From the NCBI RefSeq assembly GCF_002197685.1, contig NZ_NBBI01000001.1, positions 310,001 through 374,000 of the forward strand: a stretch of DNA of 64,000 nucleotides. Reading direction: 5' to 3'. Origin of the DNA: Sphingomonas dokdonensis. GTDB lineage: Bacteria; Pseudomonadota; Alphaproteobacteria; Sphingomonadales; Sphingomonadaceae. The position numbers were made by a program, and so were the translations under genes. The notes under the pieces were generated by a model. It ran no database searches. It was not told the DNA's origin and was given only the letters and a program-made list of their open reading frames with translations. Positions 1-8,688 of this stretch are shown here, in pieces (the first letter of the stretch is position 1; each line of letters opens with the position of its first letter).

Positions 1-41
1 TCTGACAAGCATCTTCTAACTAGGCTGGCGAGCGGACTGCC

Positions 42-596
42 TCAGAGCGTGCGCTCGCCCACCACATTGCCGGCGGGGCTGTAGCGGCACACCAGATAAT
101 CGTCGCGCCGGTTGGATGCGATGGCGCAGCCCACCCGCGTGGTCCGGCGCCAGATCATCTGGGTGTAATGCGACACGTCCTGCCATTTGCCGGTGCGGCT
201 GAACGCGGGCGTCACGCCATTGACGAAGTCGCGCCCCTCCGCCGCCCAATGGCCCAGCATTTCCTCGAAGCGATAGGCGCCGCGCGTGCCGGTCCACAGA
301 TTCTCGCCCTCGCGCGTCGGCCCATGCGGCTGCTCGGCGTGGGCAAAGCGACGGGTCCGCGCCATCTCCTCGGCATAGGCCCGCGCGCTGGCGACCAGCG
401 CCTCGTCCCATTGCAGCGGCGCGACGCCCGCCTCGGCGCGTACGCGGTTCTGCCCGTCAAGCATCACCTGCCGCAGCAGCGCCGATCCGCGCGGCGCCGG
501 CACGGTCGTCGGACTCTGCTCTACCACCCGCTCGGGCCCTTGCGCGCAAGCCGATAGCAACAGGGTGAGAGCGAGGAGGTGGCGTCGCAGCGTCAT
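42..596 (-). CDS. CAP/SCP-domain lipoprotein (PR-1-like)
   Basis: A 184-residue secreted lipoprotein. Residues 1-17 form a lipoprotein signal ending in LLLSAC, so Cys17 is the likely lipidated residue. Residues 40-184 are a CAP (cysteine-rich secretory/PR-1) domain: the hallmark HYTQMIWR lies at 143-150 and the closing CRYSPAGNVVG at 170-180. His86, Glu97, Glu120 and His143 match the usual cavity tetrad. The ATG at 596 is preferred to upstream frame extension because it begins the signal peptide directly. It is divergent from hemW, with only 21 bp between the two starts. The cellular role of bacterial CAP proteins is poorly known, so no substrate is proposed. Confidence 0.9.
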   Translation of the reverse strand: MTLRRHLLALTLLLSACAQGPERVVEQSPTTVPAPRGSALLRQVMLDGQNRVRAEAGVAPLQWDEALVASARAYAEEMARTRRFAHAEQPHGPTREGENLWTGTRGAYRFEEMLGHWAAEGRDFVNGVTPAFSRTGKWQDVSHYTQMIWRRTTRVGCAIASNRRDDYLVCRYSPAGNVVGERTL

Positions 597-617
597 CGCC
601 GCCATATCGGCACGATC

Positions 618-1772
618 ATGATCCCCGACAATCCTCTGGCGCTTTACGTCCACTGGCCGTTCTGTGTCTCGAAATGCCCGTATTGCGATTTCAACAGCCA
701 TGTCCGCACCAGCGTCGATCAGCAGCTCTGGCGCGACTCGCTGCTGGCAGACCTCGCACACGAGGCGTCAGTGCTGCCCGGCCACCGGCTGACCTCGATC
801 TTCTTCGGCGGCGGCACGCCCTCGCTGATGCCGCCCGAAACCGTCGCAGCGGTGCTGAACGCGGCGAAACGCCACTGGGGCTTCGCGCCCGGCATCGAGA
901 TCACGCTGGAGGCCAACCCGTCGTCGGTCGAGGCCGCCTGCTTCGCCGATCTGGCCGCCGCCGGCGTGAACCGCGTCTCGCTTGGGCTGCAGGCGCTCGA
1001 CAATGACGCGCTCCGCTTCCTCGGCCGCGCGCATGACGTGGACGAAAGCCTCGCCGCGCTGGCGATCGCGCAGCGAGTCTTTCCGCGCGTCAGCTTCGAC
1101 CTGATCTACGCCCGCCCCGATCAGTCACTCGCCGACTGGACCGCCGAGCTGGAGCGCGCGCTCGCCTTCGGCACCGAACATCTGTCGCTCTACCAGCTGA
1201 CGATCGAGCCCGGCACGCGTTTCCATACCGAGGCCGCGGCCGGCCGCCTGACCATCCCCGACGGCGACACCGCCGCCGACCTGTTCGAGGCGACCCGCGC
1301 GATCACCGCCGCCGCCGGGCTGCCCGCGTACGAGATCAGCAACCACGCTCGTCCCGGCGCGGAAAGCCGCCACAATCTCGCGTACTGGCGCTACCAGACC
1401 TACGCCGGCGTCGGGCCGGGCGCGCACGGCCGTCGCGGTGGGCTCGCCACCGTGCGCCGCAAGAAGCCGGAAAACTGGCTCGCCGCCGTCGAGCGCAACG
1501 GCCACGGGCTGGAGGCGGAGGAGCCGCTCGCGCCCGAGATGCAGGCGTCGGAGGCGTTGCTGATGGGGCTGCGCCTGCGCGAAGGCGTCGATCTCGCGCG
1601 CATCGCCGCGCTCGCGGGCACGACGCCCGATGCGCTGGTGGATAGCCGTGCGGTCGCGCGCTTGCCCGATCTGATCCGGCGCGAGGGCGATCGGCTGCGC
1701 GTCACCGAGCAGGGGATGCTGCTGCTCGACGCCATCCTCCCCGAGGTCGTGAAGGTCGCCGTGCCCGCGTGA
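618..1772 (+). CDS. hemW: Radical SAM heme chaperone HemW (coproporphyrinogen III oxidase-like)
   Basis: A 384-residue member of the HemW/HemN-like radical SAM family, thought to deliver heme to respiratory enzymes rather than oxidise coproporphyrinogen. The [4Fe-4S]/SAM motif C-x3-C-x2-C (FCVSKCPYCDF) is at Cys16, Cys20 and Cys23, followed by a GGGTPS glycine motif near residue 70. The C-terminal HemN-type domain (WxYxxYAGVGPGAHG region) is complete. The ATG at 618 puts the cysteine motif at the usual distance from the N-terminus; the frame stays open a little upstream, but that stretch overlaps the divergent lipoprotein gene. The neighbouring genes do not suggest an operon. Confidence 0.93.
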   Translation: MIPDNPLALYVHWPFCVSKCPYCDFNSHVRTSVDQQLWRDSLLADLAHEASVLPGHRLTSIFFGGGTPSLMPPETVAAVLNAAKRHWGFAPGIEITLEANPSSVEAACFADLAAAGVNRVSLGLQALDNDALRFLGRAHDVDESLAALAIAQRVFPRVSFDLIYARPDQSLADWTAELERALAFGTEHLSLYQLTIEPGTRFHTEAAAGRLTIPDGDTAADLFEATRAITAAAGLPAYEISNHARPGAESRHNLAYWRYQTYAGVGPGAHGRRGGLATVRRKKPENWLAAVERNGHGLEAEEPLAPEMQASEALLMGLRLREGVDLARIAALAGTTPDALVDSRAVARLPDLIRREGDRLRVTEQGMLLLDAILPEVVKVAVPA

Positions 1773-1778
1773 TCGCGG

Positions 1779-1967
1779 TCAGGCGCCCCACCAGAACAGC
1801 AGCATCGTGACGAGCGCGATCGCGACAAAGATCAGGTGTCGCCCGCTGGCGGGATCGCGCTCCGGTCGATCGACGAACACCGCGGGGGCATCGGGATCCG
1901 GCATGCCCGGCGGCAGTGGCTCCAGCGGCGGTTCGCGCCTGTCGGTCAAGGTCATCTCCTGTTGCAC
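1779..1967 (-). CDS. Small C-tail membrane protein, unknown
   Basis: A protein of about 62 residues. It is proline- and acid-rich at the N-terminus and has one hydrophobic segment at the very C-terminus (HLIFVAIALVTMLLFWWGA), which suggests a tail-anchored or single-pass inner-membrane protein. It lies directly downstream of the LysR gene on the same strand with an 11-bp gap and converges on hemW. Either a GTG at 1967 or an ATG at 1955 could start it; neither has a well-spaced ribosome site. No family was recognised. Confidence 0.6.
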   Translation of the reverse strand: MQQEMTLTDRREPPLEPLPPGMPDPDAPAVFVDRPERDPASGRHLIFVAIALVTMLLFWWGA

Positions 1968-1978
1968 GCCACCAACGG

Positions 1979-2845
1979 TCAGATGATAGCCGCCGTTGCA
2001 TCGCGCAGCCAGCGGGTCACCGCCTGAACGCGCGGCGCATTGTGGCCGTCGGCATGCGTGACCAGCCAGAAGGCGCGCGCCAGCATCACCTCCGGCAGCA
2101 CCGGCACCAGCCCCGGGTCCTTTGCCGCAACGAAATCGGGCAGGATGCCGATCCCCGCGCCCGATCGGACCATCGCATGCTGCACGTTGATGCTGGTCGA
2201 CCTGAGCCGGGCGACCAGCCCGTCATGCACCTCCGACAGATAATCGAGCTCGGGCGCATGAATATGCTCGGGCACGTAGCCGATCAGCACATGCTGCTTC
2301 AGCGCCTGTGCCGTGGCCGGCGTGCCGTGCTGCGCCAGATGGGCCGGCGCGGCGTAGAGGCGCAGGCGGTAGTCGGTAAGGCGGGTGGCGATCAGCTGCC
2401 GGTTGCGTGGACGGGCGAGCATCACGGCGATGTCCGCCTCGCGCTTGGACGGATCGAGGAAGCCCGACGCGGTGATGAGGTCCAGCCGGATCAGCGGATT
2501 CGCCGCCGTGAAATCGTCGAGTCGCGGCGCCAGCACGTTGGTCGCCAGTCCCTCGGCGACGCTCAGCCGTACATGGCCTGCCACCCCGCCACTGTGCTCG
2601 CCCTCGGAGGCGGCAAGGATCGCCGCGTGGACGGTTTCGGCATGATCGAGCAGCTTCTGCCCCGCATCGCTCAGCCGCCGTTCGCCCGCGACCGATTCGA
2701 ACAGTGGCTGGCCGATTGCCGCTTCCAGCCGCTGCAGCCGCCGGCCGACGGTGGTCGTGTCGATGCCTAAGGCACGCGCGGCCGCGGCGACCCGCCCGGC
2801 ATGCGCGACGGCCAGAAAGATGCGCAGGTCGTCCCAATTCTGCAT
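1979..2845 (-). CDS. LysR-family transcriptional regulator
   Basis: 288 residues with the N-terminal winged helix-turn-helix at about 1-60 (MQNWDDLRIFLAVAHAGR ... TTVGRRLQRLEA) and a C-terminal effector-binding domain. It is divergent from mmsA, and the 125-bp gap contains a GC-rich dyad, so it most likely controls the valine/3-hydroxyisobutyrate genes to the right. This regulatory link is inferred from position. The effector is unknown; a branched-chain acid or CoA intermediate would be typical. Confidence 0.9.
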   Translation of the reverse strand: MQNWDDLRIFLAVAHAGRVAAAARALGIDTTTVGRRLQRLEAAIGQPLFESVAGERRLSDAGQKLLDHAETVHAAILAASEGEHSGGVAGHVRLSVAEGLATNVLAPRLDDFTAANPLIRLDLITASGFLDPSKREADIAVMLARPRNRQLIATRLTDYRLRLYAAPAHLAQHGTPATAQALKQHVLIGYVPEHIHAPELDYLSEVHDGLVARLRSTSINVQHAMVRSGAGIGILPDFVAAKDPGLVPVLPEVMLARAFWLVTHADGHNAPRVQAVTRWLRDATAAII

Positions 2846-2885
2846 GGCGCGCCAATCCTCGCACGAACGATTGATGCATGCAAAA

Positions 2886-2904
2886 TCGCAGCTCGCGGCT
2901 GCGA
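2886..2904. promoter_or_regulatory. Putative LysR operator dyad upstream of mmsA
   Basis: A perfect 7-bp inverted repeat, TCGCAGC and GCTGCGA, separated by 5 bp in the LysR/mmsA intergenic region. A TGCATGCA palindrome sits just to its left (about 2874-2881), with a further TATGCA copy near 2919. LysR regulators usually bind such dyads in the shared promoter region of the gene they control. Confidence 0.4.
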
Positions 2905-2970
2905 ATTCGCGCCCTTGTATGCAGAAACACCATGAGCGTAAAAGCCGCGCAACTTATCCGGAGAGTGAGC

Positions 2971-4500
2971 ATGCGCGTCATCGATCATCATATCGTCGGA
3001 ACGGGCGGGGCAGGCGGCCGCAGCAGCGACGTGTTCGATCCAAACACTGGCAAGGTTCAGGCGCGCGTGACGCTGGGCACCCAGGCCGATCTCGATCGCG
3101 CGGTGGCCGCGGCGCAGGCGGCACAGCCGGGCTGGGCGGCGACCAACCCGCAGCGCCGCGCCCGCGTGATGTTCGCGTTCAAGGCGCTGGTCGAAGCGAA
3201 CATGGACGAGCTTGCGCATCTCCTCTCGTCCGAACACGGCAAGGTGATCGCCGACGCAAAGGGCGACATTCAGCGCGGGCTTGAGGTCGTCGAGTTCGCC
3301 TGCGGCATCCCGCATGTGCTGAAGGGCGAATATACGCAGGGCGCCGGCCCCGGCATCGACGTCTATTCGACCCGTCAGCCGATCGGCATCGGTGCGGGCA
3401 TCACGCCGTTCAACTTCCCGGCGATGATCCCGCTGTGGATGGGCGCGGTGGCGACGGCCTGCGGCAACGCCTTCATCCTGAAGCCGTCGGAGCGCGATCC
3501 GTCGGTGCCGGTGCGCCTTGCCGAGCTGATGCGCGAAGCGGGCATGCCGGAGGGGATCTTCCAGGTCGTCAACGGCGACAAGGAAATGGTTGACGCGATC
3601 CTCGATCACCCGGCGATCGGCGCGATCAGCTTCGTCGGTTCGTCGGACATCGCGCATTACGTCTACAATCGCGGGGTCGCCGCCGGAAAGCGCGTTCAGG
3701 CGATGGGCGGCGCGAAGAACCACGGCATCGTCATGCCGGATGCCGATCTCGACCAGGTCGTCGCTGATCTGTCGGGCGCTGCCTTCGGCTCCGCTGGCGA
3801 GCGCTGCATGGCGCTCCCCGTTGTCGTGCCGGTTGGCGAGAAGACCGCGGTGGCGCTGCGCGAAAAGCTGCTGCCGGCGATCGAGGCGCTGCGTGTTGGC
3901 GTCTCCACTGATGCCGAGGCGCATTACGGCCCGGTCATCAACGCCGCGCATAAGGCACGCGTCGAGCAGTGGATCCAGACCGGTGTGGACGAAGGCGCGG
4001 AGCTCGTCGTCGACGGTCGCGGCTTCAAGTTGCAGGGGCATGAGGACGGCTTCTTCGTCGGCCCGTCGCTGTTCGATCACGTCACGCCCGACATGCAGAG
4101 CTACAAGGAAGAGATCTTCGGCCCGGTCCTCCAGATCGTCCGCGCCAAGGATTTCGACGAGGCGGTCCGCCTGCCGAGCCAGCATCAATACGGCAATGGC
4201 GTCGCGATCTTCACGCGCAACGGCCACGCCGCGCGCGAATTCGCCGCGCGCGTCAACGTCGGCATGGTCGGCATCAACGTGCCGATTCCGGTGCCGGTCG
4301 CCTATCACACCTTTGGCGGCTGGAAGCGCTCGGCGTTTGGCGACACCAACCAGCACGGCATGGAAGGCGTGAAGTTTTGGACCAAGGTGAAGACGATCAC
4401 CCAGCGCTGGCCCGATGGCTCGGCGGACCTGCCGCGCGGCAGCGAGGATGGCGGCCCCAGCCGCATCCAGGATGCGTTCGTCATCCCGACCATGGGATGA
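2971..4500 (+). CDS. mmsA: Methylmalonate-semialdehyde dehydrogenase (CoA-acylating)
   Basis: 509 residues of the aldehyde dehydrogenase superfamily. MmsA converts methylmalonate semialdehyde (and malonate semialdehyde) to propionyl-CoA (acetyl-CoA), the last step of the valine branch. The nucleophile is Cys279 in AGERCMALP, and the long match to MmsA includes the TPFNFPAMIPLW segment and the final FWTKVKTIT. The ATG at 2971 is chosen because GGAGAG lies about 8 nt upstream; an extended frame would add 31 residues that look non-homologous. The other valine-catabolic genes follow, interrupted only by purU. Confidence 0.95.
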   Translation: MRVIDHHIVGTGGAGGRSSDVFDPNTGKVQARVTLGTQADLDRAVAAAQAAQPGWAATNPQRRARVMFAFKALVEANMDELAHLLSSEHGKVIADAKGDIQRGLEVVEFACGIPHVLKGEYTQGAGPGIDVYSTRQPIGIGAGITPFNFPAMIPLWMGAVATACGNAFILKPSERDPSVPVRLAELMREAGMPEGIFQVVNGDKEMVDAILDHPAIGAISFVGSSDIAHYVYNRGVAAGKRVQAMGGAKNHGIVMPDADLDQVVADLSGAAFGSAGERCMALPVVVPVGEKTAVALREKLLPAIEALRVGVSTDAEAHYGPVINAAHKARVEQWIQTGVDEGAELVVDGRGFKLQGHEDGFFVGPSLFDHVTPDMQSYKEEIFGPVLQIVRAKDFDEAVRLPSQHQYGNGVAIFTRNGHAAREFAARVNVGMVGINVPIPVPVAYHTFGGWKRSAFGDTNQHGMEGVKFWTKVKTITQRWPDGSADLPRGSEDGGPSRIQDAFVIPTMG

Positions 4501-4567
4501 TGCCCATGCGATCGGCAAGGCACCTATCCCCGCGCGGCGCGCTCCGGTATCAGAGGGCCGCCGCGTG

Positions 4568-5404
4568 ATGGCAGAGCAAAGCTGGATCCTCACCTTCTCG
4601 TGCCAGGATCGCGCGGGGATCGTCGCGGCGGTTACCGGGCGTCTGGCCGAGGCCGGCGGGTTCATCCTCGACAGCCAGCAATATGCCGATCTCGACACCG
4701 CGCGCTTCTTCATGCGGCTGGTGTTCACCGGCCCCGATCTGCGGGAGCGCCTGAGCGAGGTCGCGCAAGCCTTCGGCTTCGACTGGACGTTGGTGCCCGC
4801 CGATTACCGGCCCAAGGTGGTGATCGCCTGCTCCAACACGTCGCATTGCCTGAACGATCTGCTGCACCGCTGGTCGATCGGTGCGCTGCCGATCGATCCA
4901 GTCGCCGTCGTCTCCAATCACGAAACGTTGCGCGGCCTCGCGGAATGGCACGGGCTGCCGTTCCACCACCTGCCGGTATCCGCCGCGAACCGCGCGGCGC
5001 AGGAGCGGCAGATCGTTGACCTGTTCCGATCCACCGGCGCCGAGCTCATGGTGCTCGCGCGCTACATGCAGGTGCTCTCGCCCGACCTCGTTGCCGCGCT
5101 CGCCGGGCGCTGCGTCAACATCCACCACAGCTTCCTGCCCAGCTTCAAGGGCGCCAAGCCCTATCACCAGGCGCATGCCCGCGGGGTGAAGCTGATCGGC
5201 GCCACCGCGCACTTCGTAACCACCGACCTCGACGAGGGGCCGATCATCGAACAGGCCGCCGAGCGCGTCGATCATCGCGCCACTGTCGAGGAGCTGATCG
5301 CGATCGGCCGCGATATCGAGGCGCAGGTTCTGGCGCGCGCCGTGCGCTGGATCGCCGAGCGCCGCGTCCTCGCCAATGGTGCGCGCACCGTCGTCTTCCG
5401 TTAA
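4568..5404 (+). CDS. purU: Formyltetrahydrofolate deformylase
   Basis: 278 residues. An N-terminal ACT domain (about 5-85, SWILTFSCQDRAGIVAAVTG) is followed by a formyltransferase-fold domain with the NIHHSFLPSFKGAKPY loop and the LDEGPIIEQ motif. PurU hydrolyses 10-formyl-THF to formate and THF, balancing one-carbon units. The ATG at 4568 is just after the end of mmsA; the frame remains open upstream but overlaps mmsA. Its place inside a valine degradation cluster is unusual, and the short gaps suggest co-transcription. Confidence 0.94.
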   Translation: MAEQSWILTFSCQDRAGIVAAVTGRLAEAGGFILDSQQYADLDTARFFMRLVFTGPDLRERLSEVAQAFGFDWTLVPADYRPKVVIACSNTSHCLNDLLHRWSIGALPIDPVAVVSNHETLRGLAEWHGLPFHHLPVSAANRAAQERQIVDLFRSTGAELMVLARYMQVLSPDLVAALAGRCVNIHHSFLPSFKGAKPYHQAHARGVKLIGATAHFVTTDLDEGPIIEQAAERVDHRATVEELIAIGRDIEAQVLARAVRWIAERRVLANGARTVVFR

Positions 5405-5414
5405 GGCCCTTCCG

Positions 5415-6560
5415 ATGACTGACCAGTTCGACCTCACATCCGACCAGCGCGAGATCCAGGAGCTCGCCCGGCGCTTCACCGCGGACCAGATCACGCCGTT
5501 CGCCGCCGAATGGGACGAAAAGCACATCTTTCCGCGCGAGACGATCAAGGCCGCCGCCGAGCTTGGCTTTGCGGCGATCTACGTCAGTGAGGAAAGCGGC
5601 GGCATCAATCTTGGCCGGCTCGAAGCGGCGCTGATCATGGAGGCGATGGCCTATGGCTGCCCCGCCACCAGCGCCTTCATCTCGATCCACAACATGGCGT
5701 CGTGGATGATCGACCGCTTCGGCTCGGACGATCTCAAGGGCCGTTATCTCCCCAGCCTCGTCACCATGGACAAGATGGCGAGCTATTGCCTGACGGAGCC
5801 GGGCTCCGGGTCCGACGCGGCGGCGCTGAAGACCAGCGCGCGGCTCGAGGGCGATCACTACATCGTCAACGGGTCGAAGCAGTTCATCTCCGGCGCCGGG
5901 GAGAACGAAGTCTACGTGACGATGGTGCGCACCGGCGCGGAGGGGCCCAAGGGCATCTCCTGCCTCGTCATCGACAAGGACATGCCCGGCGTCTCGTTCG
6001 GCGCCAACGAGCGCAAGCTCGGCTGGCATGCGCAGCCCACGCGCCAAGTGCTGTTCGATAACGTGAAGGTGCCGGTCGCCAACCGCGTCGGGCAGGAGGG
6101 CGAGGGCTTCCGCTTCGCGATGATGGGCCTCGACGGCGGCCGCCTGAACATCGGCGCCTGCTCGCTCGGGGGCGCACAGCGCTGCCTCGACGAGGCGATC
6201 GCCTATACCAAGGATCGCCAGCAGTTCGGAAAGCCGATCGCGGATTTCCAGAATACCCAATTCACGCTCGCCGACATGGATACCGAGCTTCAGGCCGCCC
6301 GCTACCTGCTCTACGTCGCCGCGGCGAAGGTGACGGCCAATGCGCCGGACAAGACGCGCTTTGCCGCCATGGCGAAGCGGTTGTCGACCGACACCGGATC
6401 CTCGGTGGTCGATCGCGCGCTGCAGCTCCACGGCGGCTACGGCTATCTGATGGATTACCCGATCGAGCGCTTCTGGCGCGACCTGCGCGTGCATTCGATC
6501 CTTGAAGGCACCAATCAGGTTATGCGGATGATCGTCGGCCGCGAACTGACGCGCCAGTAA
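5415..6560 (+). CDS. Acyl-CoA dehydrogenase, probable isobutyryl-CoA dehydrogenase
   Basis: 381 residues with the full acyl-CoA dehydrogenase architecture: N-terminal helices, beta domain (CLTEPGSGSD near 123) and C-terminal helical domain. The catalytic base is Glu364 in ILEGTNQVMR. The sequence resembles the isobutyryl-CoA/short-branched-chain group. The neighbours mmsA, enoyl-CoA hydratase, 3-hydroxyisobutyryl-CoA hydrolase and mmsB make isobutyryl-CoA to methacrylyl-CoA the likely reaction. The start at 5415 (MTDQFDLTSDQ) follows purU by 10 bp. Confidence 0.92.
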   Translation: MTDQFDLTSDQREIQELARRFTADQITPFAAEWDEKHIFPRETIKAAAELGFAAIYVSEESGGINLGRLEAALIMEAMAYGCPATSAFISIHNMASWMIDRFGSDDLKGRYLPSLVTMDKMASYCLTEPGSGSDAAALKTSARLEGDHYIVNGSKQFISGAGENEVYVTMVRTGAEGPKGISCLVIDKDMPGVSFGANERKLGWHAQPTRQVLFDNVKVPVANRVGQEGEGFRFAMMGLDGGRLNIGACSLGGAQRCLDEAIAYTKDRQQFGKPIADFQNTQFTLADMDTELQAARYLLYVAAAKVTANAPDKTRFAAMAKRLSTDTGSSVVDRALQLHGGYGYLMDYPIERFWRDLRVHSILEGTNQVMRMIVGRELTRQ

Positions 6561-6582
6561 CTGTCCTACACGCGGCTCATGT

Positions 6583-6629
6583 GAGAGAAGATAGGATCGC
6601 CTGCGAAACGACCGTCTTTATCTTCTCTC
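6583..6629. repeat. Inverted repeat between acyl-CoA dehydrogenase and hydrolase genes
   Basis: An 11-bp perfect inverted repeat (GAGAGAAGATA at 6583-6593 and TATCTTCTCTC at 6619-6629) with a 25-nt loop. Each arm is also flanked outside by CATGTG or ATGTG. It is A/G-rich, unlike the GC-rich hairpins elsewhere here. It could be an mRNA-processing hairpin or an operator; no U-tract follows, so a simple terminator is less likely. Confidence 0.55.
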
Positions 6630-6657
6630 ATGTGCGTGAGTTTCGGGAATTTTGCGA

Positions 6658-7701
6658 ATGACCAGTGACCTCCTGACCAGCGTCGAAGGCCCGATCGGCC
6701 GCATCCGGCTGAACCGCCCGAAGGCGATCCACGCGCTCACCACGCCCATGTGCGTCGGCGTGCTGGAGGCACTCGAAACATGGCGCAGCGACGACAATGT
6801 GCGCGCGATCATCATCGATCACGCGGAGGGTCGAGGCTTCTGCGCCGGCGGTGACATCCGCATGCTGGCCGAGAGCGGCGCCAAGGACGGGGCGGAGGCG
6901 CGCCAGTTCTTCCACACCGAATATCGCATGAACCACCGGCTGTTCACCTACGCCAAGCAGATCGTGGCGTTCATGGACGGCATCACCATGGGCGGCGGCG
7001 TCGGTCTCTCGCAGCCGTGCACCTATCGCGTCGCCACCGAGAACACGAAGTTCGCCATGCCCGAGACCGGCATCGGCCTGTTCCCCGATGTCGGCGGCGG
7101 TTGGTATCTTTCGCGCCTGCCGGGGCGGATGGGCCAATATCTGGCGCTGACCGGCCATCGACTCGACGGCGCGGAAACGTTCGCGCTCGGTCTCGCCACG
7201 CACTATTTGCCGGCGGATCAGGTCGAGGAGGCGAAGCGCCGCATCACCGCCGACCCCGCCGCGATCGCCGAGGCGCTGGACGCGCTGTCCACCAAGCCGG
7301 GCGCGGCCGCACTGCTCGACAAGCAGGCCGAGATCGACCGCCTGTTCGCCTTCGACAGGCTGGAGGATATCTACGCCGCGCTTGAGGCGGACGGCGGAGA
7401 GTTCGCCGACGCCACGCTCGCGACGCTCAAGACCAAGTCGCCGCAAACGATGAAGGTCAGCCTCAAGCTCTTGCTCGACGGCAAGTCGATGCCGACCTTC
7501 GAGGACGAGATGCGCCAGGAATATGCCGTCGGCGCACGGGTGGTGCAGCGCCACGATTTTCTTGAAGGCGTGCGCGCGGTGATCGTCGACAAGGACAATG
7601 CACCCAAGTGGGATCCCGCAACGCCGGACGGCGTCAGCGACCATGTGATCGACCAGATCTTCGCGCCGCTCCCCGAAGCCGAGGCATGGACGCCCGCCTG
7701 A
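6658..7701 (+). CDS. 3-hydroxyisobutyryl-CoA hydrolase (enoyl-CoA hydratase/isomerase family)
   Basis: 347 residues, the length of 3-hydroxyisobutyryl-CoA hydrolase rather than the roughly 260 of simple hydratases. It carries the crotonase oxyanion loop ([10 protein letters not shown]) and the HIBCH-type segment [18 protein letters not shown] followed by [17 protein letters not shown]. It would cleave 3-hydroxyisobutyryl-CoA to free 3-hydroxyisobutyrate for MmsB. The ATG at 6658 is preferred to a TTG two codons earlier. It is preceded by the A/G-rich inverted repeat. Confidence 0.92.
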   Translation: MTSDLLTSVEGPIGRIRLNRPKAIHALTTPMCVGVLEALETWRSDDNVRAIIIDHAEGRGFCAGGDIRMLAESGAKDGAEARQFFHTEYRMNHRLFTYAKQIVAFMDGITMGGGVGLSQPCTYRVATENTKFAMPETGIGLFPDVGGGWYLSRLPGRMGQYLALTGHRLDGAETFALGLATHYLPADQVEEAKRRITADPAAIAEALDALSTKPGAAALLDKQAEIDRLFAFDRLEDIYAALEADGGEFADATLATLKTKSPQTMKVSLKLLLDGKSMPTFEDEMRQEYAVGARVVQRHDFLEGVRAVIVDKDNAPKWDPATPDGVSDHVIDQIFAPLPEAEAWTPA

Positions 7702-7756
7702 TCAACACCACATCGTCACGCCGGACCAGCGCCCGCGACCACGAACGGAGAGACTG

Positions 7757-8539
7757 ATGACCGAATATGCCAACATCCTCGTCGAGCAGCGCGGTGCCGT
7801 CACGCTCGTCACGCTCAATCGCCCACAGTCGCTGAATGCGCTGAACAGCGACGTGCTCGCCGATCTGTCTGCGGCGTTCGGCAAGTACGACAAGGACGAT
7901 GGCCAGCGCTGCCTCGTCCTCACCGGCTCGGGCGAAAAGGCATTCGCCGCCGGCGCGGACATCAAGCAGATGGCCGACATGGCGGCGGCCGACTTCTTTT
8001 TGCAGGATTTCTTCGCCGGCTGGCAGACCGGCGTGGTGGCGACGCGCAAGCCGTGGATCGCGGCGGTCAACGGTTTCGCGCTGGGTGGCGGCTGCGAGCT
8101 CGCGATGATGGCGGACTTCATCTACGCCGCCGATACCGCGAAGTTTGGCCAGCCGGAGATCAAGCTGGGCGTCGCACCCGGCATGGGCGGCTCGCAGCGG
8201 CTGACCCGCGCCATCGGCAAGGCAAAGGCGATGGAAATGTGCCTCACCGGCCGTATGATGGACGCGGCCGAGGCCGAACGCTCGGGCCTCGTCGCCAAGG
8301 TGGTGCCGCTCGCCTCGTTGCTCGAAGAGACGCTGAAGACTGCCGAACTTATCGCCGGCATGCCGCCGATGGCCGCGATGGTGAACAAGGAAATGGTCAA
8401 CGCCGCGTTCGAGACGAACCTCGCGCAGGGCATCCTGACCGAGCGTCGCCTGTTCCAGATCTTGACGGCGACCGAGGACAAGGCCGAGGGCATGGCCGCC
8501 TTCATCGAGAAGCGTCCCGGCGTCTGGAAGGGCCGGTAA
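7757..8539 (+). CDS. Enoyl-CoA hydratase, probable methacrylyl-CoA hydratase
   Basis: 260 residues of the crotonase family. The CoA/oxyanion loop AAGADIKQM lies near residues 64-72, and both catalytic glutamates are present: Glu114 in GGCELAM and Glu134 in GQPEIKLG. It probably hydrates methacrylyl-CoA in this cluster, though short-chain crotonases are often broad. GGAGAG lies just upstream of the ATG at 7757. A GC-rich repeat unit follows the stop codon. Confidence 0.93.
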   Translation: MTEYANILVEQRGAVTLVTLNRPQSLNALNSDVLADLSAAFGKYDKDDGQRCLVLTGSGEKAFAAGADIKQMADMAAADFFLQDFFAGWQTGVVATRKPWIAAVNGFALGGGCELAMMADFIYAADTAKFGQPEIKLGVAPGMGGSQRLTRAIGKAKAMEMCLTGRMMDAAEAERSGLVAKVVPLASLLEETLKTAELIAGMPPMAAMVNKEMVNAAFETNLAQGILTERRLFQILTATEDKAEGMAAFIEKRPGVWKGR

Positions 8540-8555
8540 TCCAGGGCCCTAGCCG

Positions 8556-8654
8556 CTCCCCTTCCGGGGAGGGGTAGGGGTGGGAGGCGATCCGCGGGGT
8601 GGCCGCTTCGATCGGTAGTCTTGGTGAGACTGAGACATCCCACCCCCAACCCCT
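8556..8654. repeat. Nested GC-rich inverted repeats (intergenic repeat unit)
   Basis: A short hairpin (CTCCCC TTCC GGGGAG, 8556-8571) runs into AGGGGTAGGGGTGGGA, whose near-complement TCCCACCCCCAACCCCT lies at 8638-8654 after a spacer of about 50 nt. The whole 8540-8688 gap is this palindromic unit. It looks like a dispersed sphingomonad intergenic repeat and may affect mRNA stability between the hydratase and mmsB. Confidence 0.6.
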
Positions 8655-8688
8655 CCGCTGAAGGTGGAGGGGCTTCAAGGAGAAGAAC

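Noticed and set aside
2767..4728. Long open frame on the minus strand opposite mmsA
   Set aside because: It is a GC-rich shadow of mmsA and LysR with no recognisable domain, ribosome site or start signal.
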